NCBI RefSeq assembly: GCF_000178955.2
Contig: NC_016631.1
Coordinates: forward strand, 3,224,001-3,288,000
From: Granulicella mallensis MP5ACTX8
Lineage (GTDB): Bacteria > Acidobacteriota > Terriglobia > Terriglobales > Acidobacteriaceae
Length of the DNA: 64,000 nt
Reading direction: 5' to 3'
Shown here: positions 1 through 8,066 of the stretch, one piece after another
How positions within the stretch are numbered: position 1 is the first letter of the stretch
How the letters are laid out: each line of letters opens with the position of its first letter
Program-made: the position numbers and the translations under genes
The notes under the pieces: generated by a model
Told to the model about the DNA's origin: nothing
The model's input: only the letters and a program-made list of their open reading frames with translations
Databases searched by the model: none

Positions 1-1
1 C

Positions 2-946
2 TGGGGACCAACAACCATGGGTCCCCTGTCCTTTTCGAGCAATGCGGAACCAACCTATAACCTGCAGTTGGTTGCAACCCGTCCCCATCCCTTTCCCATC
101 TTCCCAACCCTGGGCACTTATCGTTTTGACCTGGTCTTTGGAAAGCTTTCCGGACATCACTCTCCAGCGCGCCCCTACTTCAATGGCGAGAAGGCAGACT
201 TCACATTCGGACGTACGTTCGAAATGAGTTTTACGCGTTGGTCCATCTTATGGGGGGTGGGTCACCCTATGACCCTGGGGAGTCTCAAAACAAATCTATT
301 TAGTGAAAACTCAACAGGCTGTGGCTTCGGCTATGGGGACCGATGCGATCCAGGAGATCGGAAATCTGGATTTGATTTTCGGTTGCATGTACCCGGATTA
401 CGGAATTATGTGACGCTTTACGCAGATTCCTATGCCGACGACGAACCGAGCCCGATCGACGCCCCACGGCGTGTGGTCTGGCATCCCGGCATTTATCTTC
501 CGCGCCTTCCTTATCTCCCACATATGGATTTTCGTTTCGAAGCAGCCAGCTCTGAGGAACTCAGCCAGGACGAAGGCGGCACTCGCGATTTCATCAATAA
601 TCAGTACCGCGACGGCAATACCAACAAAGGATTCCTCCTGGGCAATGCGGTCGGGCGCGATGCGCGCGCACTTGAAGGCCGTACAGGTTACTGGTTTTCA
701 GCTCGCACTCGAGTCGAAGCCGGCTATCGGCAAACAAAAACTGGCACACAGTATCTTTCCGGGGGAGGCACCACCACAGATGGCTTTCTCAATGCCTCTT
801 ATGCCTTCAATCGGGAATGGTCCCTCCAGGTATTTACCCAATATGAACGCTTCCTGATTCCCGCTTATATGCCTGGGTCTCAGCACAACACCAGCGGCTG
901 GTTCCAAATTACCTGGGATCCATCGCGTTCTATCTTTTCTCACTAA
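2..946 (+). CDS. Capsule assembly Wzi family outer-membrane protein (5' truncated by window)
   Basis: The reading frame is already open at base 2, so the start lies outside the window; an internal ATG sits at 17. The visible ~314 residues are rich in alternating aromatic/polar beta-strand sequence and end in a strand-like segment (GWFQITWDP). Wzi hallmarks seen are an RTFEMSFT-type strand, a Ghp.tLGSLK segment, a LYADSYADDEPSP acidic loop, a GIYLPRLPYLP strand and a late NKGFLLGNAVGRDARA motif. Wzi proteins are 18-strand outer-membrane barrels that help attach or export capsular polysaccharide. It ends 15 bp before the convergent acyltransferase gene. Family assignment is by motif pattern only. 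Confidence 0.75.
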   Translation, partial: WGPTTMGPLSFSSNAEPTYNLQLVATRPHPFPIFPTLGTYRFDLVFGKLSGHHSPARPYFNGEKADFTFGRTFEMSFTRWSILWGVGHPMTLGSLKTNLFSENSTGCGFGYGDRCDPGDRKSGFDFRLHVPGLRNYVTLYADSYADDEPSPIDAPRRVVWHPGIYLPRLPYLPHMDFRFEAASSEELSQDEGGTRDFINNQYRDGNTNKGFLLGNAVGRDARALEGRTGYWFSARTRVEAGYRQTKTGTQYLSGGGTTTDGFLNASYAFNREWSLQVFTQYERFLIPAYMPGSQHNTSGWFQITWDPSRSIFSH

Positions 947-961
947 CTCCTAATGAATACC

Positions 962-2053
962 TCAACCCCTGGAGCGTAAATACGCTCGCACGGGCTTGTC
1001 GTATGCAACCATGACCAGGCATGCAAATGCCACCATCGTTACGACTCCGCAGGTCACGTCTAACGCCAGCGCCGGCCCGCCCGTCGCCAGTTTGTGCTTC
1101 TCGGCAAAGTCTCCCCAGATCCAGATCACCGAGTAATGCGTCATATACAACGGATACGACAAGTCTCCCGAAAACCGGCACAACCGCTCCACCTTCGGGG
1201 CTACCGTCGCCCCCGCGCCTAGCGCTACCAGCAGCTGGAAATACACCACAATCACCGCCACCTCCCGTATCCATCCACCGTGCGCATAAGGCATCACCAG
1301 TGCCAGCAATAGCAAGACACTCAACGCGCCAAAGCCCAGCCGCGTCCGCAGCCGCCACCCCATCCGGTACACCAGCAGCCCTGCCATAAACGAGAAGGCC
1401 ACCCGCGCTCCGCCGTCCCAAAAGTTCCGCGCACTCCATCCACCCGCTAAGTTTCCAGCCCGATACCCCGCCCAACATAACAGCACTGCCGCCACGACCG
1501 TGAGCACTGCCAGCACTCCACGCTTCACCCGGTACAGCGCCAGAGCAAACACCACGTTGGCCACATACTCCCAAAATAAGGACCACGCCGGAGCATTCAG
1601 GCTGAACAGGTTCTGACTCCGCTCCTTCATCACCCCATACGGAATCAGCAGCAGCGACGCCACAAACATTAGTGCCACCTTGCCCAGTCCATATCCCGGC
1701 GTAATCCCAAACGGATTGGCATAGAACGCGAGCAGCCCCAGCACCGTCCCTAACACCACCAGTGGATGCAGCCGGATCAGCCGTGCCTTCAGGAAGCTCA
1801 GGAGACCCATCGTTTTCAGGCGGTCATCATACGCATACCCCATCACAAAGCCCGAGAGGCAAAAGAAAAAATCCACCGCCAGAAAGCCATGCCCAATCCA
1901 AAGCTTGCTGTAGTTCCAAATCACCATTTCCAGAAAGTGGAAGGTCACCACCCCCACAGCCGCCACGCCGCGTAACCCATCCAACACTACAAAATGGGGC
2001 TTCGTCCGTTGCACCTCTGACGTCCCCACCGTTACTCCGGAACCTTCTGCCAT
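962..2053 (-). CDS. Acyltransferase family (acyltransferase 3, OafA/YrhL type) membrane protein
   Basis: Integral-membrane acyltransferase, about 363 residues, with ten or so hydrophobic helices. Family motifs are LDGLRGVAAVGVV followed by H in helix 1 (the likely catalytic His region), LAVDFFFCLSGFV, YAYDDR and RLIRLHPLVV. Members transfer acetyl or other acyl groups onto extracytoplasmic sugars, so a role in modifying envelope polysaccharide is plausible. The start at 2053 is preferred because it is preceded by an AGAGG-like site and matches the N-terminal length of the paralogue at 20293-21441; the frame also stays open to a GTG at 2104. The substrate is not predictable. Confidence 0.85.
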   Translation of the reverse strand: MAEGSGVTVGTSEVQRTKPHFVVLDGLRGVAAVGVVTFHFLEMVIWNYSKLWIGHGFLAVDFFFCLSGFVMGYAYDDRLKTMGLLSFLKARLIRLHPLVVLGTVLGLLAFYANPFGITPGYGLGKVALMFVASLLLIPYGVMKERSQNLFSLNAPAWSLFWEYVANVVFALALYRVKRGVLAVLTVVAAVLLCWAGYRAGNLAGGWSARNFWDGGARVAFSFMAGLLVYRMGWRLRTRLGFGALSVLLLLALVMPYAHGGWIREVAVIVVYFQLLVALGAGATVAPKVERLCRFSGDLSYPLYMTHYSVIWIWGDFAEKHKLATGGPALALDVTCGVVTMVAFACLVMVAYDKPVRAYLRSRG

Positions 2054-2201
2054 CCCACCTCTCACGCTTTTCATCTTCGGTTTGTCGCCGCAGGCTAACT
2101 TCACTCACCCTAAACTCAATCGCGCGATCTGGTACGACTTCTTTCGATTTCCATAACAATTTGATGGGTCTCAGATCGTAGCCTTTGGCTGGCTCGAGCT
2201 C

Positions 2202-2738
2202 TTACGCTTTATCTAGAAGCTCAGTGCGATACTTCGGGGCAAGCGCCTTTGCCCGCTCCATAAATTCAACCATCTGCTGCTCATCCAGTTCTGGTGGAGG
2301 CGTTGTACGAGTCGCCACGGGAACCCCGACTTCGAGGAAGAACTCGTCGTTCCCAGAGGGAGAGCAGATACAGATCATTCGGGCAGGCTTGGAAGATGCG
2401 TTATGAAACTGGTGCGGGGAGTTGGACGGAACATTGATCGTGTCCCCTGCCCGCACGGTGGACCTGCTGCCGCGGAAGGTCACTTCCATCTCGCCGTCGA
2501 GGAGGATAAAGGTCTCCTCGAACTCGTGACGATGCGGAGGCGGGCCACCGCCGGGCGGTACGTGCATATCGATCACGCAGAATCGATTGCCGGTGTGCTT
2601 TCCAGCGACGGTAATGGTGTATGTATCTCCGACCAGACCAACGTGTTGGGCAGTTTCGCCATCTGTCTGGGTGAACCCCAATACGCGATTGAGATCGTCG
2701 GGAGGCAGAAGTAGATTTCCGGATATCTTTTCAACCAT
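2202..2738 (-). CDS. Cupin domain protein
   Basis: A 178-residue single-domain cupin. Motif 1 reads PPHRHEFEETFILLDGEMEV (the HxH...E metal-ligand set, about residues 71-90). Motif 2 reads NVPSNSPHQFHN, supplying the last His. Cupins are small beta-barrels, often metal-dependent dioxygenases, isomerases or sugar binders. The start has a strong AAGGAG site a few bases upstream. The C-terminal tail (PPPELDEQQMVEFMERAKALAP) is helical and resembles that of cupins annotated as quercetin-dioxygenase-like. It lies in a minus-strand run below an MFS exporter. The exact reaction is unknown. Confidence 0.8.
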   Translation of the reverse strand: MVEKISGNLLLPPDDLNRVLGFTQTDGETAQHVGLVGDTYTITVAGKHTGNRFCVIDMHVPPGGGPPPHRHEFEETFILLDGEMEVTFRGSRSTVRAGDTINVPSNSPHQFHNASSKPARMICICSPSGNDEFFLEVGVPVATRTTPPPELDEQQMVEFMERAKALAPKYRTELLDKA

Positions 2739-2891
2739 GTGAGTTCTCCTTGGGTTTGCAATAAGTCTTACTGATGGCTCTATGAACTTATTGGTTGGAC
2801 ACGCTCAGGAAACTCCAAGCGTGAAGACAGTTTTGCCCACGGCAAGTCCAGACGGACGCTATAACCGTAAGCGCAGCAGGTTTTGTAAGGG

Positions 2892-4058
2892 CTATCTTTG
2901 AGCCCCAAACGCTCGTTCGTCGCGTCGCTCGATCATCACTGTCACAACCGCGGCCACGAGGCACAGTGTCATCACGACTGCGCTTGCGATTGGCAAGCGC
3001 ATATAGCCGTACCCGGCGGCCAACACGATTCCACCAAGACTCGCGCCGAGAGCATTCCCAAGATTGAAAGCGCCCTGATTGAGCGTCGATGCCAGATTTG
3101 GCGCACCCTTCGCCTGCTCCACGATCCGCGACTGCAGTGGAGCGATTGCCCCGAAGTGCACCATGCCCCAGACAAACACCAACACCACCGCCGGCACCAC
3201 ATGCGGCATGGCTATCGGCATCGCAAGATGAATGGCAATCAACGCAGCCAGCCCACCCAATACCAGAGGCATTGGCTTCCAATCGCCGAGCCGTCCCCCC
3301 AGTAAGTTGCCTACGGTGATGCTTACGCCAAAGAGCACCAGCACCCACGTAACGGCGTGCGGTGTGAGACGTGTTACGGCCTCGAGCATCGGTGCGATGT
3401 AGGTAAAGGTGCAGAACAGAGCGACCGAAGATACCGTGCTGAGTGTGAGCACCAACTGCACCTGCGGCCGCACCACCGCACGAAACTCTTGCTTCAATAC
3501 GATGGATTCCGCCTGCTGTTCGGGCACCATGCGATACAGTGCCGCCATCGCCACCAATCCCACCGGAATCAGCGCGAAGAAGGCCGCGCGCCAACCAAAG
3601 GCCTGGCCCAGCGCCGTTCCCGCCGGAACACCGAGCACGTTCGCGATGGTCAGACCGCTGAACATCAGCGTTACAGCCTGTGTTCGCTGCTCGTACGGTA
3701 CAAGCCTGGTCGCCACGATGCTTCCGATTCCAAAGAAAGCGCCATGACAGAGGGCAGTCAACACTCGTGCGCACAGCAGCAACTCATAGTTCGGAGCAAG
3801 CGCGCATAGCAGGTTTCCGGCAACGAAGATTCCCATCAGGATCAGCATGGCGCGCTTGCGCTCTGTCCGAGCCAGCAACAGAGCTACCAGCGGCGAACCG
3901 AACGTCACGCTCAGCGCATACGCCGATACGAGCACGCCGGCCTTCGGGATGCTGACATGCAGGCTGTGTGACAGGTCCGGCAGCAGACCCATGATGATGA
4001 ACTCGGAAGTCCCAATTCCGAAGGCAGCTACCGCGAGTGCAAGAAGCGATTTGCGCAT
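2892..4058 (-). CDS. MFS transporter, DHA1 family (AraJ/YdhP-like)
   Basis: A 388-residue, 12-helix major facilitator. The N-terminus (FGIGTSEFIIMGLLPDL) is the signature of the DHA1 branch that includes AraJ, YdhP and PbuE. A cytoplasmic loop (LLARTERKRAMLILMG) carries the MFS basic motif between helices 2 and 3, and helix 4-5 has LCHGAFFGIGSIVATRLV. The family exports sugars, nucleosides or drugs by proton antiport. It lies on the same strand as, and 78 bp downstream of, the PHP metallohydrolase gene, but there is no clear sign of co-transcription. Substrate cannot be told. Confidence 0.88.
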   Translation of the reverse strand: MRKSLLALAVAAFGIGTSEFIIMGLLPDLSHSLHVSIPKAGVLVSAYALSVTFGSPLVALLLARTERKRAMLILMGIFVAGNLLCALAPNYELLLCARVLTALCHGAFFGIGSIVATRLVPYEQRTQAVTLMFSGLTIANVLGVPAGTALGQAFGWRAAFFALIPVGLVAMAALYRMVPEQQAESIVLKQEFRAVVRPQVQLVLTLSTVSSVALFCTFTYIAPMLEAVTRLTPHAVTWVLVLFGVSITVGNLLGGRLGDWKPMPLVLGGLAALIAIHLAMPIAMPHVVPAVVLVFVWGMVHFGAIAPLQSRIVEQAKGAPNLASTLNQGAFNLGNALGASLGGIVLAAGYGYMRLPIASAVVMTLCLVAAVVTVMIERRDERAFGAQR

Positions 4059-4136
4059 CGTTTCATCATCTCAAAAACGTCGCGCAATCGCGTCAACAGA
4101 AATCAGCATTCGACCGTTGAGCTTTATTCATCACGA

Positions 4137-5336
4137 TCAAAAGTTCGGGTCGAAGTTGAAGTAGATGGGATTCGATAGCCCGACCATGTTGCCGTTCAGC
4201 GCGGTCGACCCGGGAACCTGCGGGTAGGCTGTCGGCGGCCCTTCCACCTCGACGCGATAGTAGGTTCGACCAAGTTCCTGCGGTGTATCGGTAAACTCTG
4301 CCATCGTTGTCTTGCCGCCGGTGGCCTGCAGGGTCTTGAACGGGTTGCCGTCTTTCACCACATGCAGGGTGTATTGAGCTCCCGGAACCGTATTCCCTGT
4401 CAACTGAATGCGGAAGGTGGCCGGCTTCCCCGTTGCCTTCGCATCGTCGCCCATCATCATGTCCATCTTGCCATCCTGATCGAGGTCGGCATAGAACTCG
4501 ACGCGCGGAGCATAGGGGTTCGCGCTGACCGCCACCCGTCCGTTCGTCAGGGCGTCCACGACGGCCTGCAGGGTTCGTTCCTTGGCATACACCCAGGTGG
4601 TCGGCGTTCCCACATAGTTAGCCTGACGCTGATAAGTGTTCTTGGTCGCCTGCTCCGGAGTATCCGGGGTACCGTGGTGCGAATCGCTCCCACCTCTGCC
4701 GGTCAGCTTGCGTCCCGACGAGAGCATGTCGTCCCAGATCATGATCGCGTTGGCGTTCTTCGACCACACCGCTGAGTTCCAGACCTCGATCGAATCCACC
4801 ATATCGTAGGAGAAACCGAAATGATCCTTGCCGCTCGGATGGTTGGCGGACAGATGAATCCCGAGTTCCTTCTTCACCGCCCCGATCACAATATCGCGCT
4901 GATCGCGGACGTCGTATAGCCGCTGATGATCGTAGGGCCGAGCCGAAAATGCATTGCCGTGGCCGCGCGTCGTCGTCCACTCAGCGCCATACAGCAACAG
5001 GACGGAGTTCGACTTGAACTCCGTATCGGTCCAGGTGTTGTGCGCGACATCACCCTGAACATGGTTGTCATGATCCGTGATGGCGAGATAGTCCATGCCA
5101 ACCGACTCGGCGAAGCCGATGATCTTGGCCTCGGAGTTGTTGCTGGAGTCTTTACTGTGCCGGGAGTGCAGGTGCAGGTCGCCCTTGAGCCACACACCGT
5201 CACTGAGACTGGAGATCGGCGGCAACGGAGCGACATTGACCGGTGACCACGGGTTGACATGTTCGGTCTGTGCCAGAGCGGCGGAGCTGAGGCTGGCCGT
5301 CAGGACCATCGCGCGAAGAAAGAGAGAGAAACGCAT
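4137..5336 (-). CDS. Secreted PHP-domain metallohydrolase (CehA/McbA family)
   Basis: A 399-residue exported protein: residues 1-22 form a signal peptide ending at AALAQ. The PHP metal-binding motifs are visible in order: LKGDLHLHSRHS, LAITDHDNH, GAEWTT with GHGN, LSANHPSG and GGSDSHHGT. This set matches the CehA/McbA group of trinuclear-metal phosphoesterase-fold hydrolases. Those include carbaryl hydrolase, but natural substrates are mostly unknown. The C-terminal ~100 residues form a beta-rich accessory domain. It starts 92 bp after the phosphoesterase fusion gene, with an AAGGA-like site, and probably shares its transcript. A periplasmic (phospho)ester hydrolase working with the upstream TonB receptor is inferred. 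Confidence 0.82.
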   Translation of the reverse strand: MRFSLFLRAMVLTASLSSAALAQTEHVNPWSPVNVAPLPPISSLSDGVWLKGDLHLHSRHSKDSSNNSEAKIIGFAESVGMDYLAITDHDNHVQGDVAHNTWTDTEFKSNSVLLLYGAEWTTTRGHGNAFSARPYDHQRLYDVRDQRDIVIGAVKKELGIHLSANHPSGKDHFGFSYDMVDSIEVWNSAVWSKNANAIMIWDDMLSSGRKLTGRGGSDSHHGTPDTPEQATKNTYQRQANYVGTPTTWVYAKERTLQAVVDALTNGRVAVSANPYAPRVEFYADLDQDGKMDMMMGDDAKATGKPATFRIQLTGNTVPGAQYTLHVVKDGNPFKTLQATGGKTTMAEFTDTPQELGRTYYRVEVEGPPTAYPQVPGSTALNGNMVGLSNPIYFNFDPNF

Positions 5337-5428
5337 CCTTGATTCCTTTTCAAGTCGTGCAGGGTTGAGCTCTATTCGCCGCGATCCGCCGGAGAAGAGG
5401 GATCGCGGCCAGCAAAGGATGACCGGCG

Positions 5429-7969
5429 CTAGTCGTTGTCTTTCGTAATCATGTCGCCTGCATCGATGAGCGGACGGAAGCGGTGTACCGGCGGCGGCAT
5501 GGGCGAATCAGCACCCTTGATGCTCTTCCAGATGACCTCGTTGAGAGCATGCATCGGCGCGCGGTCCACGTCGGAGAAGTCCATTTTTTTGCTCTCCTCC
5601 GATCCATAGTCTCCCTTCTTGTTCTTCGCGTTCACGTCGATCTTCGGCGGGATCGCATCGAATGGAGCTACCTGCGCCTCGGTTCCGAAGGAGGCGTACA
5701 TCGGCATCGCAGCCGCATCGTATTGGCTCATCGGCGGCATACCGAGCAGCAGCTCAATCGACCGCACCATCGAACTGGTCGAGTACAAAGTGCTATCGAT
5801 GACGCCACGTTTTACATAAGGACTCAGCACCAGGCCCACGGTGCGTCGCGCGTCCACATGGTCAGGTCCATCCTGTCCGTCGTCTTCGATGATGAAGATC
5901 GCTGTGCTCGACCAGTAACGGCTGTGGCTCACCGCATCGACCAACTGACCGATGGCGTAATCGTTGTTCGCCACCATGGCCTGCGGGGTAAACGCGCCCG
6001 GCGCCGTCCCGCGGGTGTGGTCTTCGGGCAGGCTCATGATGACGAAGTTCGGCAGCCGCAGGTTGGCATTCGGACTGTCGAAGTGGCTCTCGTACTCATG
6101 GAACTCTTTCAGGAAGACCCCGACGTTCGCGGTGTCTCGTTGTCTGCCTCCGAGATAGTTGGCGGCGACGTGACCTACCAGGCCGCCCGATCCAGGTGCG
6201 GCATCCATGCCTTCACCGGTGCTGGCGCGGATCGCATACTCGCCGTAGGACCGGTATGTGAGTCCCTTGCGTGCGGCCAGATCCCAGAGGTGACCGGCCG
6301 AAGGCACATAAGCCCGGCTACGTTCCGCATCGCTGCGGCCAGCGTACGTGGGCGGCCAGTAGCGCTCGTTGAAGTCGGTCGCGTAGGCCGAGTCCGACCA
6401 CGAGTGTCCGTCCACGCTCACTTCGCCATCGCAGTAGAGGTTATCGAGCGTTACGTATTGCCGGGCCAGCGCGTGCTGGTTGGGCGTTACCTGTTCGCCG
6501 AAGATGGTCAGCCGCGGATCGCCGTTGGCTCCCTTGATATCGCCGAAGACCTGATCGTAGGTACGGTTCTCCTTGATGATGTAGATCACATGCTGAATAG
6601 GAGTGGCGACGCCGACCTCGCGGGGCAGGATCGTAGGTTCCTTGGGAGGCCGTGCCTCTGACAGCAGCGAATCGTTGTAAGGGGTGTTCTCGATCACCTC
6701 ATGGGTCCATTTCGGCAGATTCTGCCGAAGATTGGCTACCGGCAGCACCTCAATGCTGCTCTTTTGCAGCGTCTTGACCGTCTCATCGCCATTCCACTTC
6801 GAGGCCAGCGGGCTGCCCACGCTCTTGAGGTCCGGGTGCCCCTCTTCGCCTTTGGCGTTGCCGATGAAAAGCGTATTGTTGTTCTCCGCCAGCGCCAGAG
6901 CCGAAGGATACCAACCGGTCGGAATAAATCCGATGACGGCGCTGTGGTCACGCACCGCAATACGGATCACCGTGATCGAGTTGTTATCCGCATTGGCAAC
7001 GTAGAGCAGCTTGCGCTGGTTATCGATCTCGATCGCATCGGGCGTGGAGCCTTCGGGTGCGAATGGGGTCAGCGTTGTCGAGAGCCTCTCGACTACTTCC
7101 AGCTTGTTCGTATCGATGACATGGATCGTGTTGTCGTTCGAGCAGGCGACAAAGAGTCTTCCATCCGCGGACAACTTCATGTCGTTCGGATTCATGCCTA
7201 CATGCAGCGTGCGGATCACACGGTTGGTCTCCGTATCGATGACACTTACACTCTCACTCGACCAGTTCGAGACGAATAACCTCCGTCCGTCCCGGCTCAA
7301 CACCGTGGAATAAGGATTGATCTCGACGGGAATGCGGGTGACGATCTTTCGCGTCTTCGCATCGAAAACGACCACATTGCTGGGACCAAGTCCGGTTCCA
7401 CGATTGGCGGCATAGATCAGATGCTTGTTTGGCAGATAGACTACGCCGGCCCACCATACGTCCTTGGGATCAATCGTCTCGACCAGGCTGTTGGTCGGAG
7501 TATCGCTCAAGCGTCCATTGCGATAGGTGAACTCATAGATCGGAGCCATGGTACGGGCGATGTTCTTTGCGCCGGTCGCATTGCCGCCTGAAACATACAA
7601 CGTGTGACCGTCCGGAGACCAGGCGAGTCCCAGCCATGTTGTCTTCAACGGAATCTCCTGCACCAGCTTCCGCGTCTTCACGTCGATCACGTCGATGCCG
7701 TGCGGCAGATAGCCGGAGTGGCTCGCGACCATGATCTTCCCATCGGGAGAGATCACGGTGTTCAGCACGAGGTCTTCGATCGTGGCGATGGCCTTTCCGG
7801 CCGGGGTGATGCGCCATCCATTCGGCAGGTTGAATCCGCCGGGAATGTACTGGGGAGTTTGCCGTGTCGCTTCGCCGATGCTGCCGGGAGCAGGAGCTGT
7901 CTGGCCTATAGCCATCAGGGAAAAGCTTGCAGACAACAGGGCAAGAGACAGGCGAGTAATCCTAAGCAT
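5429..7969 (-). CDS. YncE-type beta-propeller / alkaline-phosphatase-superfamily phosphoesterase fusion
   Basis: An 846-residue exported protein with signal peptide ~1-22 (LLSASFSLMAIGQTAPA). Residues ~50-380 hold repeated YVTN-like blades (GRRLFVSNWSSESVSVIDTE, DGRLFVACSNDNTIHVIDT, KLLYVANADNNSITVI). From ~460 a phosphoesterase domain follows, with the motif VIYIIKENRTYDQVFGD carrying the metal-ligand Glu-Asn, then DNLYCDGEVSVDGHSWSDSAYATDF and FIIEDDGQDGPDHVDARR. The latter is the metal-binding DD...DH pattern of the alkaline phosphatase / phospholipase C-like superfamily. Family members cleave phosphoester or sulfate bonds in the periplasm. It lies between a TonB receptor and a PHP hydrolase, which suggests processing of an imported phosphorylated compound; that role is inferred. 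Confidence 0.85.
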   Translation of the reverse strand: MLRITRLSLALLSASFSLMAIGQTAPAPGSIGEATRQTPQYIPGGFNLPNGWRITPAGKAIATIEDLVLNTVISPDGKIMVASHSGYLPHGIDVIDVKTRKLVQEIPLKTTWLGLAWSPDGHTLYVSGGNATGAKNIARTMAPIYEFTYRNGRLSDTPTNSLVETIDPKDVWWAGVVYLPNKHLIYAANRGTGLGPSNVVVFDAKTRKIVTRIPVEINPYSTVLSRDGRRLFVSNWSSESVSVIDTETNRVIRTLHVGMNPNDMKLSADGRLFVACSNDNTIHVIDTNKLEVVERLSTTLTPFAPEGSTPDAIEIDNQRKLLYVANADNNSITVIRIAVRDHSAVIGFIPTGWYPSALALAENNNTLFIGNAKGEEGHPDLKSVGSPLASKWNGDETVKTLQKSSIEVLPVANLRQNLPKWTHEVIENTPYNDSLLSEARPPKEPTILPREVGVATPIQHVIYIIKENRTYDQVFGDIKGANGDPRLTIFGEQVTPNQHALARQYVTLDNLYCDGEVSVDGHSWSDSAYATDFNERYWPPTYAGRSDAERSRAYVPSAGHLWDLAARKGLTYRSYGEYAIRASTGEGMDAAPGSGGLVGHVAANYLGGRQRDTANVGVFLKEFHEYESHFDSPNANLRLPNFVIMSLPEDHTRGTAPGAFTPQAMVANNDYAIGQLVDAVSHSRYWSSTAIFIIEDDGQDGPDHVDARRTVGLVLSPYVKRGVIDSTLYSTSSMVRSIELLLGMPPMSQYDAAAMPMYASFGTEAQVAPFDAIPPKIDVNAKNKKGDYGSEESKKMDFSDVDRAPMHALNEVIWKSIKGADSPMPPPVHRFRPLIDAGDMITKDND

Positions 7970-8013
7970 AGAGAGGGACCGTTCCGTATCGGAATGAAGC
8001 TTTGGTTGTCCGC

Positions 8014-8043
8014 CTGCCAGGGCTTACAGGCAAGCCCTGGCAG
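8014..8043 (-). terminator. Intercistronic hairpin after TonB receptor 1
   Basis: A perfect 12-bp stem (CTGCCAGGGCTT at 8014-8025 pairing with AAGCCCTGGCAG at 8032-8043) closes a 6-nt loop in the 97-bp gap between the receptor stop codon and the phosphoesterase fusion gene. There is no U-run, so it is more likely an attenuating or RNA-stabilising hairpin that lowers downstream expression than a full terminator. Confidence 0.5.
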
Positions 8044-8066
8044 ACGGTATTGGAGAGAGCAGCTCG